A stretch of 64,000 bases of DNA. It comes from Novosphingobium piscinae. Its GTDB lineage: Bacteria > Pseudomonadota > Alphaproteobacteria > Sphingomonadales > Sphingomonadaceae. The notes beneath the pieces were generated by a model, which ran no database searches, was not told where the DNA came from, and saw nothing but the letters and a program-made list of their open reading frames with translations. Positions 24,188 through 32,214 of the stretch are shown here, one piece after another. Position numbers and translations under genes: made by a program. The stretch lies in the NCBI RefSeq assembly GCF_014230355.1, contig NZ_JACLAX010000001.1, positions 124,001-188,000 on the forward strand. The letters run 5' to 3'. Position 1 is the stretch's first letter; the number at the start of each line of letters is the position of its first letter.

Positions 24188-25339
24188 ATGTTCGAGCCCT
24201 TTCCCGGAAACTATGTCTGGAACCTTGGCATGAACCTCGCGCTGGTCTGCGGCGGCAACCACGGTGAACTGGACGAGGTCTGCCGCCCGGTCCGCGAGGC
24301 GGCGACCCGCGGGGCTGACGCCAGCTCGGCCGAGCTGTTCGCCAGCTGGATCGCGGTGGCCGACCAGGTCGCCGCCAATGCCGCAGCCGACGAGGCGGCC
24401 GGCTACCGGCTCTCGGCGGGCAGCAAGTTCCTCCGCGCCGCGGGCTACTATCTGGCCGCCGAGCGCCTGCAGAGCCGCGACTATGCCCCGCGCTGGGCCG
24501 CCTATGACCGTGGGCTGGAGCTCTATCACCACGGCAGCGCCCTGCGCGGCCTGCACGTCGAGCGGGTCGAGATTCCCTACGCGGGGACCAGCTATCCGGC
24601 GATCTTCGTCCACGACGGCTCGGGCACCCCGCGACCGACGCTGGTTTCGGTCAACGGGCTCGATTCGATGAAGGAGCAGGTCAACATGGCCGGGCACGGC
24701 CAGGCCAACCTCGAGCGGGGCATGAACACGCTGTTCGTCGACCAGCCCGGCACCGGTGAGGCGATCCGCAAGCGCGGCCTGCCGGCGATCTACGATGCCG
24801 AACGCTGGGGCACCCCGGCGCTCGACTATCTGCTGACGCGCAGCGACGTGATCGCCTCGAAGATCGGCGTGTTCGGCCTGTCGTTCGGCGGCTACCACGC
24901 CCCGCGCATCGCCGCCAACGAGCCGCGCTACGCGCTTTGCGCGGTGATGGGGGCGAACCACGTGTGGGGCCAGCGCCAGCGCGAGCGCGTGCTGAATGAG
25001 GGCGAGAACCCGGTGCCGCATTACTGGGACCACGTGATGTGGGTGTTCGGCATGGAGGATCGCGACGCGTTCCTCGCCTATGCCGACCAGATCACGCTCG
25101 ATGGCCAGGTGGAGAAGATCCGGGTGCCGTTTCTGGTCACCCACGGCGAGAACGACCGGCAGATCCCGGCCTACAACGCGCAGATGAGCTACGACCAGGC
25201 GGTCAACAGCCCCAAGCGGCACCTGCGGATGTTCACCCGCGCCGATTTCGAGGTGGAACACTGCGGCGCCGACAATGGCACCGGCATGCGCGACTACATC
25301 GCCGACTGGTGCGCGGAAACCTTCGCGGAAATGGCCTGA
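24188..25339 (+). CDS. Alpha/beta hydrolase of the Ayg1/dihydroxypseudooxynicotine-hydrolase type
   Basis: The 383-residue protein has a helical N-terminal cap (about 1-120, with AAGYYLAAERL) followed by an alpha/beta hydrolase core: VSVNGLDSMKEQ (oxyanion region), GLSFGG with Ser232, THGENDRQIP (acid) and VEHCGADNG (His, about 357). The cap plus the EHC motif is the layout of the C-C bond hydrolases DHPON hydrolase and fungal Ayg1, which cleave acyl side chains from ring compounds. Whether this enzyme cuts C-C or ester bonds is inference. It leads an operon with the VOC gene. The ATG at 24188 has a rather distant AGGAGA ribosome site. Confidence 0.78.
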   Translation: MFEPFPGNYVWNLGMNLALVCGGNHGELDEVCRPVREAATRGADASSAELFASWIAVADQVAANAAADEAAGYRLSAGSKFLRAAGYYLAAERLQSRDYAPRWAAYDRGLELYHHGSALRGLHVERVEIPYAGTSYPAIFVHDGSGTPRPTLVSVNGLDSMKEQVNMAGHGQANLERGMNTLFVDQPGTGEAIRKRGLPAIYDAERWGTPALDYLLTRSDVIASKIGVFGLSFGGYHAPRIAANEPRYALCAVMGANHVWGQRQRERVLNEGENPVPHYWDHVMWVFGMEDRDAFLAYADQITLDGQVEKIRVPFLVTHGENDRQIPAYNAQMSYDQAVNSPKRHLRMFTRADFEVEHCGADNGTGMRDYIADWCAETFAEMA

Positions 25340-25389
25340 GGCCTGAGGCCTGAAGTCTGAAGTCTGAAGTCTGGGGTTTGGGGTCCGGG
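25334..25389. repeat. Degenerate 7-bp tandem repeat, eight units, at a gene junction
   Basis: Eight consecutive heptamers grade from GCCTGAG (three, the last GCCTGAA) through GTCTGAA to GTCTGGG, GTTTGGG and GTCCGGG. They run from the stop codon of the hydrolase to 3 bp before the ATG of the VOC gene, and so make up nearly the whole translational leader of the latter. Confidence 0.85.
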
Positions 25390-25392
25390 GCC

Positions 25393-25797
25393 ATGGCCGA
25401 ATTCAGCTTTCACCACGGCGGCGTCTCGGTGCCCGACCTCGCGGCGGCGATCGCCTGGTATGACCGGGTGCTGGGCTTCGCGCTCGAGCGGCGCTTCACC
25501 ATCGCGCCCGGTTGCCGGGCCGCGATGCTGCGCAAGGGCGCGCTGCGCTTCGAGCTGTTCGAGGTCGACGGCGCGGCACCGCTGCCCGAGGACCGCCGCG
25601 TCCCGCAGCGCGACCTGCGCACCCACGGGACCAAGCACCTGGCGTTCCGGGTGGCCGATCTCGACGCGTTCCTGGACGAGATGGCCGAACGGCAGGCCGA
25701 TGTGGCGCTGGTGGTGCGCGAGGCTTTCGGCTCCGGCTGCTTCATCCGCGATTGCGCCGGCAACCTGATCGAGTTCGTCGCCGAGCCGGACGGCTGA
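25393..25797 (+). CDS. VOC-superfamily (glyoxalase-like) protein
   Basis: The 134-residue protein has two beta-alpha-beta-beta-beta modules. FHHGGVSVPDLAAAIAWYDRVLGF gives the first His ligand, KHLAFRVADLDAFLDEM the second, and NLIEFV the C-terminal Glu typical of VOC metalloenzymes (glyoxalase, epimerase, extradiol dioxygenase fold). The exact reaction is unknown. It follows the alpha/beta hydrolase by 53 bp, which consist almost entirely of heptamer repeats. A perfect hairpin terminator follows. Confidence 0.82.
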   Translation: MAEFSFHHGGVSVPDLAAAIAWYDRVLGFALERRFTIAPGCRAAMLRKGALRFELFEVDGAAPLPEDRRVPQRDLRTHGTKHLAFRVADLDAFLDEMAERQADVALVVREAFGSGCFIRDCAGNLIEFVAEPDG

Positions 25798-25819
25798 TCC
25801 GCCGGGTGCACCAACGACA

Positions 25820-25849
25820 ACGGGGCCGGCACTGGCGTGCCGGCCCCGT
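25820..25849. terminator. Bidirectional hairpin terminator
   Basis: ACGGGGCCGGCAC and GTGCCGGCCCCGT form a perfect 13-bp stem with a 4-nt TGGC loop, between the convergent VOC gene (stop 25797) and the TonB receptor (stop 25865). Confidence 0.8.
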
Positions 25850-25864
25850 CGCTGTGCGCTGCGC

Positions 25865-28168
25865 TCAGAAGCTGGCGTCGAACGACAGGCCCACCACCCG
25901 CGCGGTCAGGCCGCCGACGGGCCAGGCGCGGATGCCGCCATCGATGGCGCCGGCGAACGAGTTGGCCAGATAGGCGGTGGGTTCGCGCTGCTTGGTCAGG
26001 TTGCGCACGAAGATCGATGCGCGCCAGGCGTTGTCGGAATCGCGCAGACCGATCGCGCCGCCGATCGTGGCGTGGGCGGGGAAGTTGTAGCGCGGGTCGA
26101 CCCGGGCGGCGAGCAGGGTCGCGCTCTTGTAGACCACGTTGGCGTTGAGGAAGGCATCGACCTTGCCGAACGCGGTGCGGAAGTATTCGCCCGAGAACGA
26201 GGCCTTGTGACGCGGGGCGAAGACCAGCTGGCGGCCGCCGATGTTGGCCCCGTCGTCCGACAGGAAGCCGCTCGGATACTTGACGACGTTGTACTGGTAG
26301 CCGGTGTTGAAGGTCACGTGATCGCCGAGCCGGCCGAAGGCGCTGAGCTCGATGCCGCGCGCCGACACCGAGGGGATGTTGTTGGCGACCGAGACCAGCT
26401 GGGTGTTGATCAGCTGCGAGTTCTGGCTCTGGAAGTTGCGGGTCTTGTTGTAGTAGGCGTTCGCCTCGAGCTGGATGCCCGGCGCCACCGCGTACTTCAC
26501 GCCCACTTCGAAGGCGTCGGCCAGCTCGGCCTTGAGATTGACCGTCGCCACGCTGGGATCGGCGTTCACCACTAGCGCCGGGCTCTTGTAGCCGCGGGCA
26601 TAGGAGGCATAGACGTTGAGGTCGCTGTTGGGCTGGTAGCGCAGGCCGATCCGGCCCGACAGGTTCTTGTCGTCGATGGTCGAGGTGTTGGTCGTGGTGG
26701 TGCGGTTGAGCCCGATCCCCAGCGAGGTCGAGAAATCGGTGTAGCGCAGGCCACCGAACAGGTCGACCTGGTCCGTCAGGTTGACCGTCACGTCGGCAAA
26801 GGCGGCATAGGTGGTGCTCTGCGTGTCCTCGCGGGTGAAGGTCGGGGTGCCGGCACCGGGGATGCAGAAGGTGCCCGCCGCGGTGCAGATGCTGAAGCCG
26901 ACGCGGGTGTCGGGGGTGCGCGATCCGAAGGTGCCGCCCAGCGGCAGCTGGTCGAAGTTGTAGCGCGCATAGAACAGGCCGCCGACCACGTCGAAGCCCT
27001 TGCCCTTGTAGGTGCCGCGCAGCTCCTGGGTGAACTGGTTGACCTCGTTCAGCAGGTTCTCGCTGCGGGCCGAGGCCGCGCCGGCGAGCCGGGTGAAGTC
27101 CTGCCGGACGACCTCGCGGTCAAGCTTGCGGTACGAGGTGATCGAGGTGAGCGTGAGATCGCCCAGTTCGAGATCGACCATGCCCGAGAGGCTCAGCGCC
27201 TCGGTGCTCTGGGCCGGCTCGAGCTCGGAGCAGTACTGCTCGGCGCGGGCGCTGATGGTGATGCCGCAGTTGCCGGCCGGATTGGTGAAGGCGTTGTTCG
27301 AGGCCACGCTGTTGGCCGCCCCGGTGGGGGCGATGGCGAGGACGAAGAAGTTGGTCCCGCGCGTGCGGTTCTTGTTGTACTCGGCGGTCAGGTTGATCGT
27401 CAGCGTCTCGGTCGGCTTGGCCAGCAGGCGGCCGCGCACGCCGATGTCGCGCACATTCGAATCGTTGCCGAGCCTGATGTTGCGCTGCAGGCCCTTCTCC
27501 TGACGGAGCTGGCCGGCCACGCGCACCGCGACGGTATCCGACAGCGGCGCATTGACCGCGCCGCGCAGCACGAGCAGGCCATATTCGGCCCCGGCCGTGC
27601 CCTTGTCGGCGAAGTCGATGCCGACATTGCCGCTGAACCCGTCAAGGCTCGGCGCCACCGACCTGACGTTGACCACGCCGGCCGAGGCCGACTGGCCGAA
27701 CAGCGTGCCCTGCGGACCGCGCAGCACTTCCACCTGGCCCATGTCGAACAGCTGCGGGAAGGCGAGGTTGCCCTGCGGCACGTCGTCGACCACGAAGGCC
27801 ACCGACGGGGTCACCGACGAGTTGAACACCGCGGTGCCCAGGCCGCGCAGGCGCGCCCCGCCGTTGTTCTCGCCGCCCGAGGTCTGGCTGACCTCGAGCG
27901 CCGGGGTCAGGCGCTGCAGGTCGGTCAGGGTATAGACCTGGTCGCGGGCGAGCTGCTCGGCCGTCGCCACCGAGACCGAGACCGGCACCTGCAGCAGGGT
28001 TTCCGCGCGGCGCCGGGCCGTGACGACGATCGCCCCGTCCTCGTCGGCCGTGGCGCTGGCCTCGTCCGCGGCGGTGGCCTGGGCTTCCCCGGCGGCCCAG
28101 GCCGGGGCGGCGCAGGCCAGCACCAGCAGGCTGGTCGAGGCCAGAACGGCGTGCTTGATCATTCTCAT
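25865..28168 (-). CDS. TonB-dependent receptor (sphingomonad type, unknown substrate)
   Basis: The 767-residue outer-membrane receptor has a signal peptide (about 1-26, PAWAA), then DGAIVVTARRRAETLLQVPVSVSV (TonB box and plug start). The plug has RGLGTAVFNSSVTPSVAFVVDDV and EVLRGPQGTLFGQSASAGVVNV, and the barrel ends in Phe (SFDASF). A GGGGAGG ribosome site nine bases before the ATG at 28168 fixes the start. This subfamily is abundant in sphingomonads and takes up iron chelates or hydrophobic and aromatic compounds. It converges on the cupin/SDR/hydrolase/VOC group, which may supply its substrate link, and has a palindrome about 160 bp upstream. Confidence 0.9.
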   Translation of the reverse strand: MRMIKHAVLASTSLLVLACAAPAWAAGEAQATAADEASATADEDGAIVVTARRRAETLLQVPVSVSVATAEQLARDQVYTLTDLQRLTPALEVSQTSGGENNGGARLRGLGTAVFNSSVTPSVAFVVDDVPQGNLAFPQLFDMGQVEVLRGPQGTLFGQSASAGVVNVRSVAPSLDGFSGNVGIDFADKGTAGAEYGLLVLRGAVNAPLSDTVAVRVAGQLRQEKGLQRNIRLGNDSNVRDIGVRGRLLAKPTETLTINLTAEYNKNRTRGTNFFVLAIAPTGAANSVASNNAFTNPAGNCGITISARAEQYCSELEPAQSTEALSLSGMVDLELGDLTLTSITSYRKLDREVVRQDFTRLAGAASARSENLLNEVNQFTQELRGTYKGKGFDVVGGLFYARYNFDQLPLGGTFGSRTPDTRVGFSICTAAGTFCIPGAGTPTFTREDTQSTTYAAFADVTVNLTDQVDLFGGLRYTDFSTSLGIGLNRTTTTNTSTIDDKNLSGRIGLRYQPNSDLNVYASYARGYKSPALVVNADPSVATVNLKAELADAFEVGVKYAVAPGIQLEANAYYNKTRNFQSQNSQLINTQLVSVANNIPSVSARGIELSAFGRLGDHVTFNTGYQYNVVKYPSGFLSDDGANIGGRQLVFAPRHKASFSGEYFRTAFGKVDAFLNANVVYKSATLLAARVDPRYNFPAHATIGGAIGLRDSDNAWRASIFVRNLTKQREPTAYLANSFAGAIDGGIRAWPVGGLTARVVGLSFDASF

Positions 28169-28476
28169 GGACTCAATCCTCCCCTGTTCACCCGCCTGCA
28201 ATCGCAGGTCGGTCACGATGATCCGGCGGCGGCCGCACTGCCCTCATGCAGTGGCGGCGGCCAGCCCTGATCCCGTCCTCTACCGCAGCCTTTTCAATCG
28301 GAAAACGCGGGTAATTCCTATCTCATCATAGTCAGAAACTATGGATAGACGAAGGCAGGCCGGATCACCGACCCGCGTCCTACCGGCTCGCGCGGGGGAA
28401 GGCCCACCCATTGTGTGGATGGGTTGCTATCCACTGGGCCGATGGCTGGAGCGCGTCCGCGCCCGATCGGCCGGGC
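28169..28476. other. 308-bp gap without a gene
   Basis: This stretch holds the leader and promoter region of the TonB receptor, a CATAGT palindrome (28327-28343) in an AT-richer segment, and small GC hairpins near the end of the dioxygenase gene, including CCGGGC-TCAG-GCCCGG (28471-28486), whose loop contains that gene's stop codon. No credible ORF or RNA gene was seen. Confidence 0.6.
28327..28343. promoter_or_regulatory. Palindromic operator upstream of TonB receptor
   Basis: CATAGT-CAGAA-ACTATG is a perfect 6-bp-arm palindrome. Its half-site CATAG is shared with the arms of the 24046-24077 inverted repeat, though spacing differs. It probably controls the receptor at 28168. Confidence 0.45.
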
Positions 28477-29799
28477 TCAGGCCCGGGCGGTGTCGGCCAG
28501 GCCGCACCCCAGGGCGGTCAGCGCCGCCGCGGCTGAGGCTTCGGCGATGGCCTGGTAGAGCGCGAAGGGATCGAGGATGGGCCGCCCGATCGCGGCCTCG
28601 AGCTCGGCCTGCGACGAGACCGCCGTGGCATTCGCCTGGTCCGCCTCGGCGAGGTTGGAGCGGAAGATGCCCGCAGCGCTGACCGGGAGGAAATCCTCGT
28701 AGGTGATCGGCTCGGCGGTGATCAGGCCGCGCGCGAGCGCTTCGGCCAGACTGGCCGCGGGGCCCGCCCGCCCGGTCGGGACATAGCGGGCATAGGCCAG
28801 CCCGGCGGCGTGCAGCGCCGCGAAATCGTCGGGGAAGGCGGCGAAGGCCGCCTCGGGCGCGGCGCCCTCCTCGCGCAGCGCGGCGAGGCAGGCGTCATAG
28901 CGTGCGCGGCCTGCCGGGGTGAGCGCCGCCCCGCGCTGCTCGACCTCGCCGAACCGCGCGGTGTGCCGCAGCGGCGCCGTGGCGGGGTCGGCCCCCGCCG
29001 GGACGAAGGCTTCGGCCACGGCGCTGAAACTGGTCTGGCGCAGCAGGATCGGCACCCGGCGCCGCGGCGGCCCCTCGATCGTCGCTTTGGCCGGCAGTCC
29101 GCGCGCCGCCATCTCGGCCTGGACCCGGTCGATGTCGCGGCTGTGCGGGGTGAGGTGGTTGATGTGCGGCCCGCCGAAAGCGACCACGTCGGCGACCAGC
29201 CGGTGCGCGCCGAGCAGGCGCTGGTAGGTCGCCGCGTCGACCCGCGCGGTGCCATGCCAGCGGAACACGTCGAGCGCGCCGGCGATGAAGGCTTCGGCTT
29301 CCCCCGGGGTCAGCCCGCCGGCCGTCTCGGCGCGCTCGACCAGGGCCAGGGTGGCGGGCGCCACGATCGTCCGCCGCGCCAGGATCGCCGCGGCCTCGGC
29401 GCGCAGCGCCGGATCCTCGACCAGGTCGAGCCGGAGCAGCGAGGTGAAGACCCGCAGCGGGTTGATCGCCAGGGCTTCGGCCGTGATCGGGCGGAACGCG
29501 GTTGAGTGGACCGGAACCCCGACCGGGGCGAGATCGTAGTAGCCGACCGGATGGAGCCCCATCACCGCGAACAGCCGGGCGACCAGCCGCATCTCGTCCG
29601 GCGTGCCGACGCGGATCGCCCCGTGCCGCTCGACCGCCCCGCCGTCGCTGCCGCCGGCCATCTCCGCCTCGACCGCGGCGACGATGTCGCGGAGCGCGGC
29701 GTAGAGCGGCACCTCGGCCCGGTAGAGCGCCGAGAGCCCGGCCGCGAAGCGCGCGCGGATCTGGTCGGGCGAGACGAAATCGGGGACGGCAGAGACCAT
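28477..29799 (-). CDS. DUF1338 family, 2-oxoadipate dioxygenase/decarboxylase-like (HglS/YdcJ type)
   Basis: The 440-residue protein matches the VOC-fold DUF1338 family: VERHGAIRVGTPDEM (first His), HSTAFRPI, GGPHINHLTPHSRDID (second His region), RQTSFSAVAEAF, HTARFGEVEQRG and a C-terminal ITYEDFLPVSAAGIFRSNL. Characterised HglS converts 2-oxoadipate to D-2-hydroxyglutarate (lysine catabolism); related members act on other 2-oxoacids. Here it is next to a D-2-hydroxyacid dehydrogenase rather than lysine genes, so the real 2-oxoacid may differ. The ATG at 29799 has GAGG five bases upstream; GTG at 29805 is possible. Confidence 0.85.
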   Translation of the reverse strand: MVSAVPDFVSPDQIRARFAAGLSALYRAEVPLYAALRDIVAAVEAEMAGGSDGGAVERHGAIRVGTPDEMRLVARLFAVMGLHPVGYYDLAPVGVPVHSTAFRPITAEALAINPLRVFTSLLRLDLVEDPALRAEAAAILARRTIVAPATLALVERAETAGGLTPGEAEAFIAGALDVFRWHGTARVDAATYQRLLGAHRLVADVVAFGGPHINHLTPHSRDIDRVQAEMAARGLPAKATIEGPPRRRVPILLRQTSFSAVAEAFVPAGADPATAPLRHTARFGEVEQRGAALTPAGRARYDACLAALREEGAAPEAAFAAFPDDFAALHAAGLAYARYVPTGRAGPAASLAEALARGLITAEPITYEDFLPVSAAGIFRSNLAEADQANATAVSSQAELEAAIGRPILDPFALYQAIAEASAAAALTALGCGLADTARA

Positions 29800-29848
29800 G
29801 GACACCTCGCAGGGGAGCGCGCCCGACCCGGTTCGGGCTGTCCCGGCT

Positions 29849-29865
29849 GCGCAACTTAATTGCGC
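29849..29865. promoter_or_regulatory. Perfect palindrome upstream of DUF1338 gene
   Basis: GCGCAA-CTTAA-TTGCGC is a 17-bp palindrome with 6-bp arms, 50 bp upstream of the dioxygenase start and downstream of the dehydrogenase stop. It suggests the dioxygenase has its own regulated promoter. Confidence 0.45.
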
Positions 29866-29887
29866 TGTTCGGCAATGTCGACCGGGT

Positions 29888-30853
29888 TCACACCGGGGTC
29901 AGCGCGCGCCCTTCGCGGAACCAGGCGAGCAGGTTGCGCGCGACCAGTTCGCCCATCGCGGTGCGGGTCTGCACCGAGGCCGAGCCGACATGGGGCAGCA
30001 GCACGGCATTGGGCAGGGCAAGCAGCGCCTCGGGCACGGCCGGCTCCTCGGCGAAGACATCGAGCCCGGCGGCGAGGATCGTCCCGTCCTGCAGCGCCGC
30101 GATCAGCGCCGCCTCGTCGACCACGCTGCCCCGCGCGACGTTGATGAACACCCCCTCCGGCCCGAGCGCGGCAAGCACGGCGGCATCGACGATGTGCCGC
30201 GTCGCCGCGCCGCCGGGGAGGATTGCGATCAGCGTGTCGCAGGCCGCGGCCAGGGCCTGGGCCGAGGGATACCACGGATAGCCGACCCCCTCCTGCCGCG
30301 TGCGTCCGTGATAGGCGATGTCCACCCCGAAGCCCTCGAGCCGCCGTGCGATCGCCTTGCCGATCGCGCCAAGCCCGAGCAGGCCGATCCGCCGGCCGCG
30401 CAGCGTGGGCGAGAGCGGGAAGGGGCCCTGCCGCCAGCCGCCCGCGCGCAGGAACCGTTCGGCCTGCGGCAGTTGGCGGACCGTCGCCAGCAGCAGGGCC
30501 ACGGCCAGGTCGGCGACCTCCTCGTCGAGCACTCCGGGGGTGTTGGTCACGACCAGTCCGCGCGCGCGCGCCGCGGCGACATCGACATTGTCGTAGCCGA
30601 CGCCGAAGTTGGCGACGATCTCGAGCGCGGGCAGGCGGTCGAACAGGTCGGCGCCGACCGGCCCGGCCAGGGTGCTCACCGCCAGTCCGCGGATCGCCGC
30701 GCCATGCTCGCGCAGCCAGGCCGCCGGATCATCCTGTTCCCACAGCCGGTGGAGCGGGACATGCGGCGCGAGCAGGGCGGTCACCGCCGGATGGATCGGT
30801 GCCGGCTGCAGGACGGCGGGCGGCAGGGCCGGTTGGATAGGGGGAAGCGTCAT
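29888..30853 (-). CDS. D-isomer-specific 2-hydroxyacid dehydrogenase (glyoxylate/hydroxypyruvate reductase-like)
   Basis: The 321-residue enzyme has the family's split catalytic/NAD layout: GVGYDNVDVAAARARG, the Rossmann LLGLGAIGKAIARRLEGFG (about 158-175), NVARGSVVDEAAL with the catalytic Arg, DVFAEEP with Glu, and LPHVGSAS with His. RTRQE after beta-2 suggests NADP(H) preference, as in hydroxypyruvate reductases. In this neighbourhood, beside glycerate kinase and a glycerate-releasing hydrolase, interconversion of glycerate and hydroxypyruvate is a reasonable guess. It lies 53 bp downstream of the MFS gene on the same strand. Confidence 0.88.
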   Translation of the reverse strand: MTLPPIQPALPPAVLQPAPIHPAVTALLAPHVPLHRLWEQDDPAAWLREHGAAIRGLAVSTLAGPVGADLFDRLPALEIVANFGVGYDNVDVAAARARGLVVTNTPGVLDEEVADLAVALLLATVRQLPQAERFLRAGGWRQGPFPLSPTLRGRRIGLLGLGAIGKAIARRLEGFGVDIAYHGRTRQEGVGYPWYPSAQALAAACDTLIAILPGGAATRHIVDAAVLAALGPEGVFINVARGSVVDEAALIAALQDGTILAAGLDVFAEEPAVPEALLALPNAVLLPHVGSASVQTRTAMGELVARNLLAWFREGRALTPV

Positions 30854-30906
30854 CGCGGCAGGCTAGCCGCTGGCCGCGGGGGTTTGAACCGGTTTGTCGC
30901 CGCAAG

Positions 30907-32214
30907 TCAGGCCGCGCTGCCGGCCAGCAGCACCCGCCGCACCAGCGGCCGGCCGGCGAGGAGCAGCAGCACCGCCAGCAGGTAGAGCCCGGCCATCATG
31001 CCGAATCCCGCGCCCAGCCCGGTGTGCGTGGCGATCGCGGGCAGGGCGACCGTGGCGATCCCCGCGCCGAGAAAGCCCATCATGGTCATCAGTCCGGCGG
31101 CCGTGGCCCGCGCCGCATCGGGCATGACATCGTGCATCGCGGCATAGATGCAGCCGTCGAACAGGCCCTTGCCGAAGCTGGTGGCGAACAGCAGCGCCCC
31201 GACCATGGTGGCCGACCGGGCCCAGGGGAAGGGGAGGAGGAAGGTGGCGGCGATCGCCAGCCCCAGGGCCAGCACGGTGAACCGGCCCAGCGCGCTGCGC
31301 GCGGCCAGCACGTCGGCCAGCCAGCCGCCCACCAGCACCGCGGTGAACCCGGCGGTGGTGATCATCACCGGCCCGACCAGCGCGCTTTCGGCCAGATTCA
31401 GCCCGAGCACGTCGTGGGCATAGGTGTTGCTCCAGTTGAGCACGGCCGAATAGGCCGCCGTCGCCAGGCAGAACACCGCGCAAAGGAGCAGCGCGGCGGG
31501 GTTGGCCAGGATCAGGCGGAGCGGTTCGTCAGTCCCGCCGGCTTCCGCCGCCCCCGCTCGCACCAAGACCGGGCGGGCCGCCGCCGGGGCATCGTCGCGC
31601 AGGGTGCCGATCAGCACCGCGAAGACCACGAAGCCCAGCGCCGAGAAGACCAGGAACGGCATCCACCAGCCATGGACATCGGCCAGCCGCCCGGCCGCCC
31701 AGCCGCCGATGCCGCCCCCGGCGAAGACCGCGGTCTGGTGGATCGCCAGGGCGCGGCTGCGCTGGCGCGCGGGGTGCCAGGCGCTGATCAGCGCGGTGGC
31801 GGTGGGATAGTAGGTCGATTCGCCGACCGCGACGAGCGTGCGCATCGCCAGCAGCATGGCGAAGCCGGTGGCCAGCGGCATCAGCCCGGTTGCGGTGCTC
31901 CAGAACACCAGCCCGAAAAGGATCATGTTGCGCCGCCGGACCGAATCCCCGATCCGTCCGAACAGGAAGGCGCAGACCGCATAGGTCCAGAAGAACACGG
32001 TATCGACCAGCCCGAGCTGGACGTCGCTGATGGCAAAGGCATCGCGCAGCAGCGGCTTGACCGAATTGAGGATCGCCCGATCGGCGGAATTGAGGAACGA
32101 GACCATCCACAGCAGGCCGACCACCAGCCAGGGATAGCGCGCCGAGGGCGCCTCGGCGAAGCGGCCGGCCAGTCGCTCGGCGAGCGTCCGCCCGCGGATC
32201 GCCGGCCCGGTCAT
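30907..32214 (-). CDS. MFS transporter (spinster/ACS-like)
   Basis: The 435-residue membrane protein has about 12 helices: WMVSFLNSADRAILNSVKPLLRD in TM1, DTVFFWTYAVCAFLFGRIGDSVRRR with the MFS signature loop, and GESTYYPTATALISAWHPARQRSRALA in TM4-5. These match the spinster/anion:cation symporter branches that move organic acids and glycosides. The start forms an ATGA overlap with the GH63-like gene's stop, tying the two in translation; the cargo is therefore likely the glycosylglycerate that the enzyme cleaves. Confidence 0.88.
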   Translation of the reverse strand: MTGPAIRGRTLAERLAGRFAEAPSARYPWLVVGLLWMVSFLNSADRAILNSVKPLLRDAFAISDVQLGLVDTVFFWTYAVCAFLFGRIGDSVRRRNMILFGLVFWSTATGLMPLATGFAMLLAMRTLVAVGESTYYPTATALISAWHPARQRSRALAIHQTAVFAGGGIGGWAAGRLADVHGWWMPFLVFSALGFVVFAVLIGTLRDDAPAAARPVLVRAGAAEAGGTDEPLRLILANPAALLLCAVFCLATAAYSAVLNWSNTYAHDVLGLNLAESALVGPVMITTAGFTAVLVGGWLADVLAARSALGRFTVLALGLAIAATFLLPFPWARSATMVGALLFATSFGKGLFDGCIYAAMHDVMPDAARATAAGLMTMMGFLGAGIATVALPAIATHTGLGAGFGMMAGLYLLAVLLLLAGRPLVRRVLLAGSAA

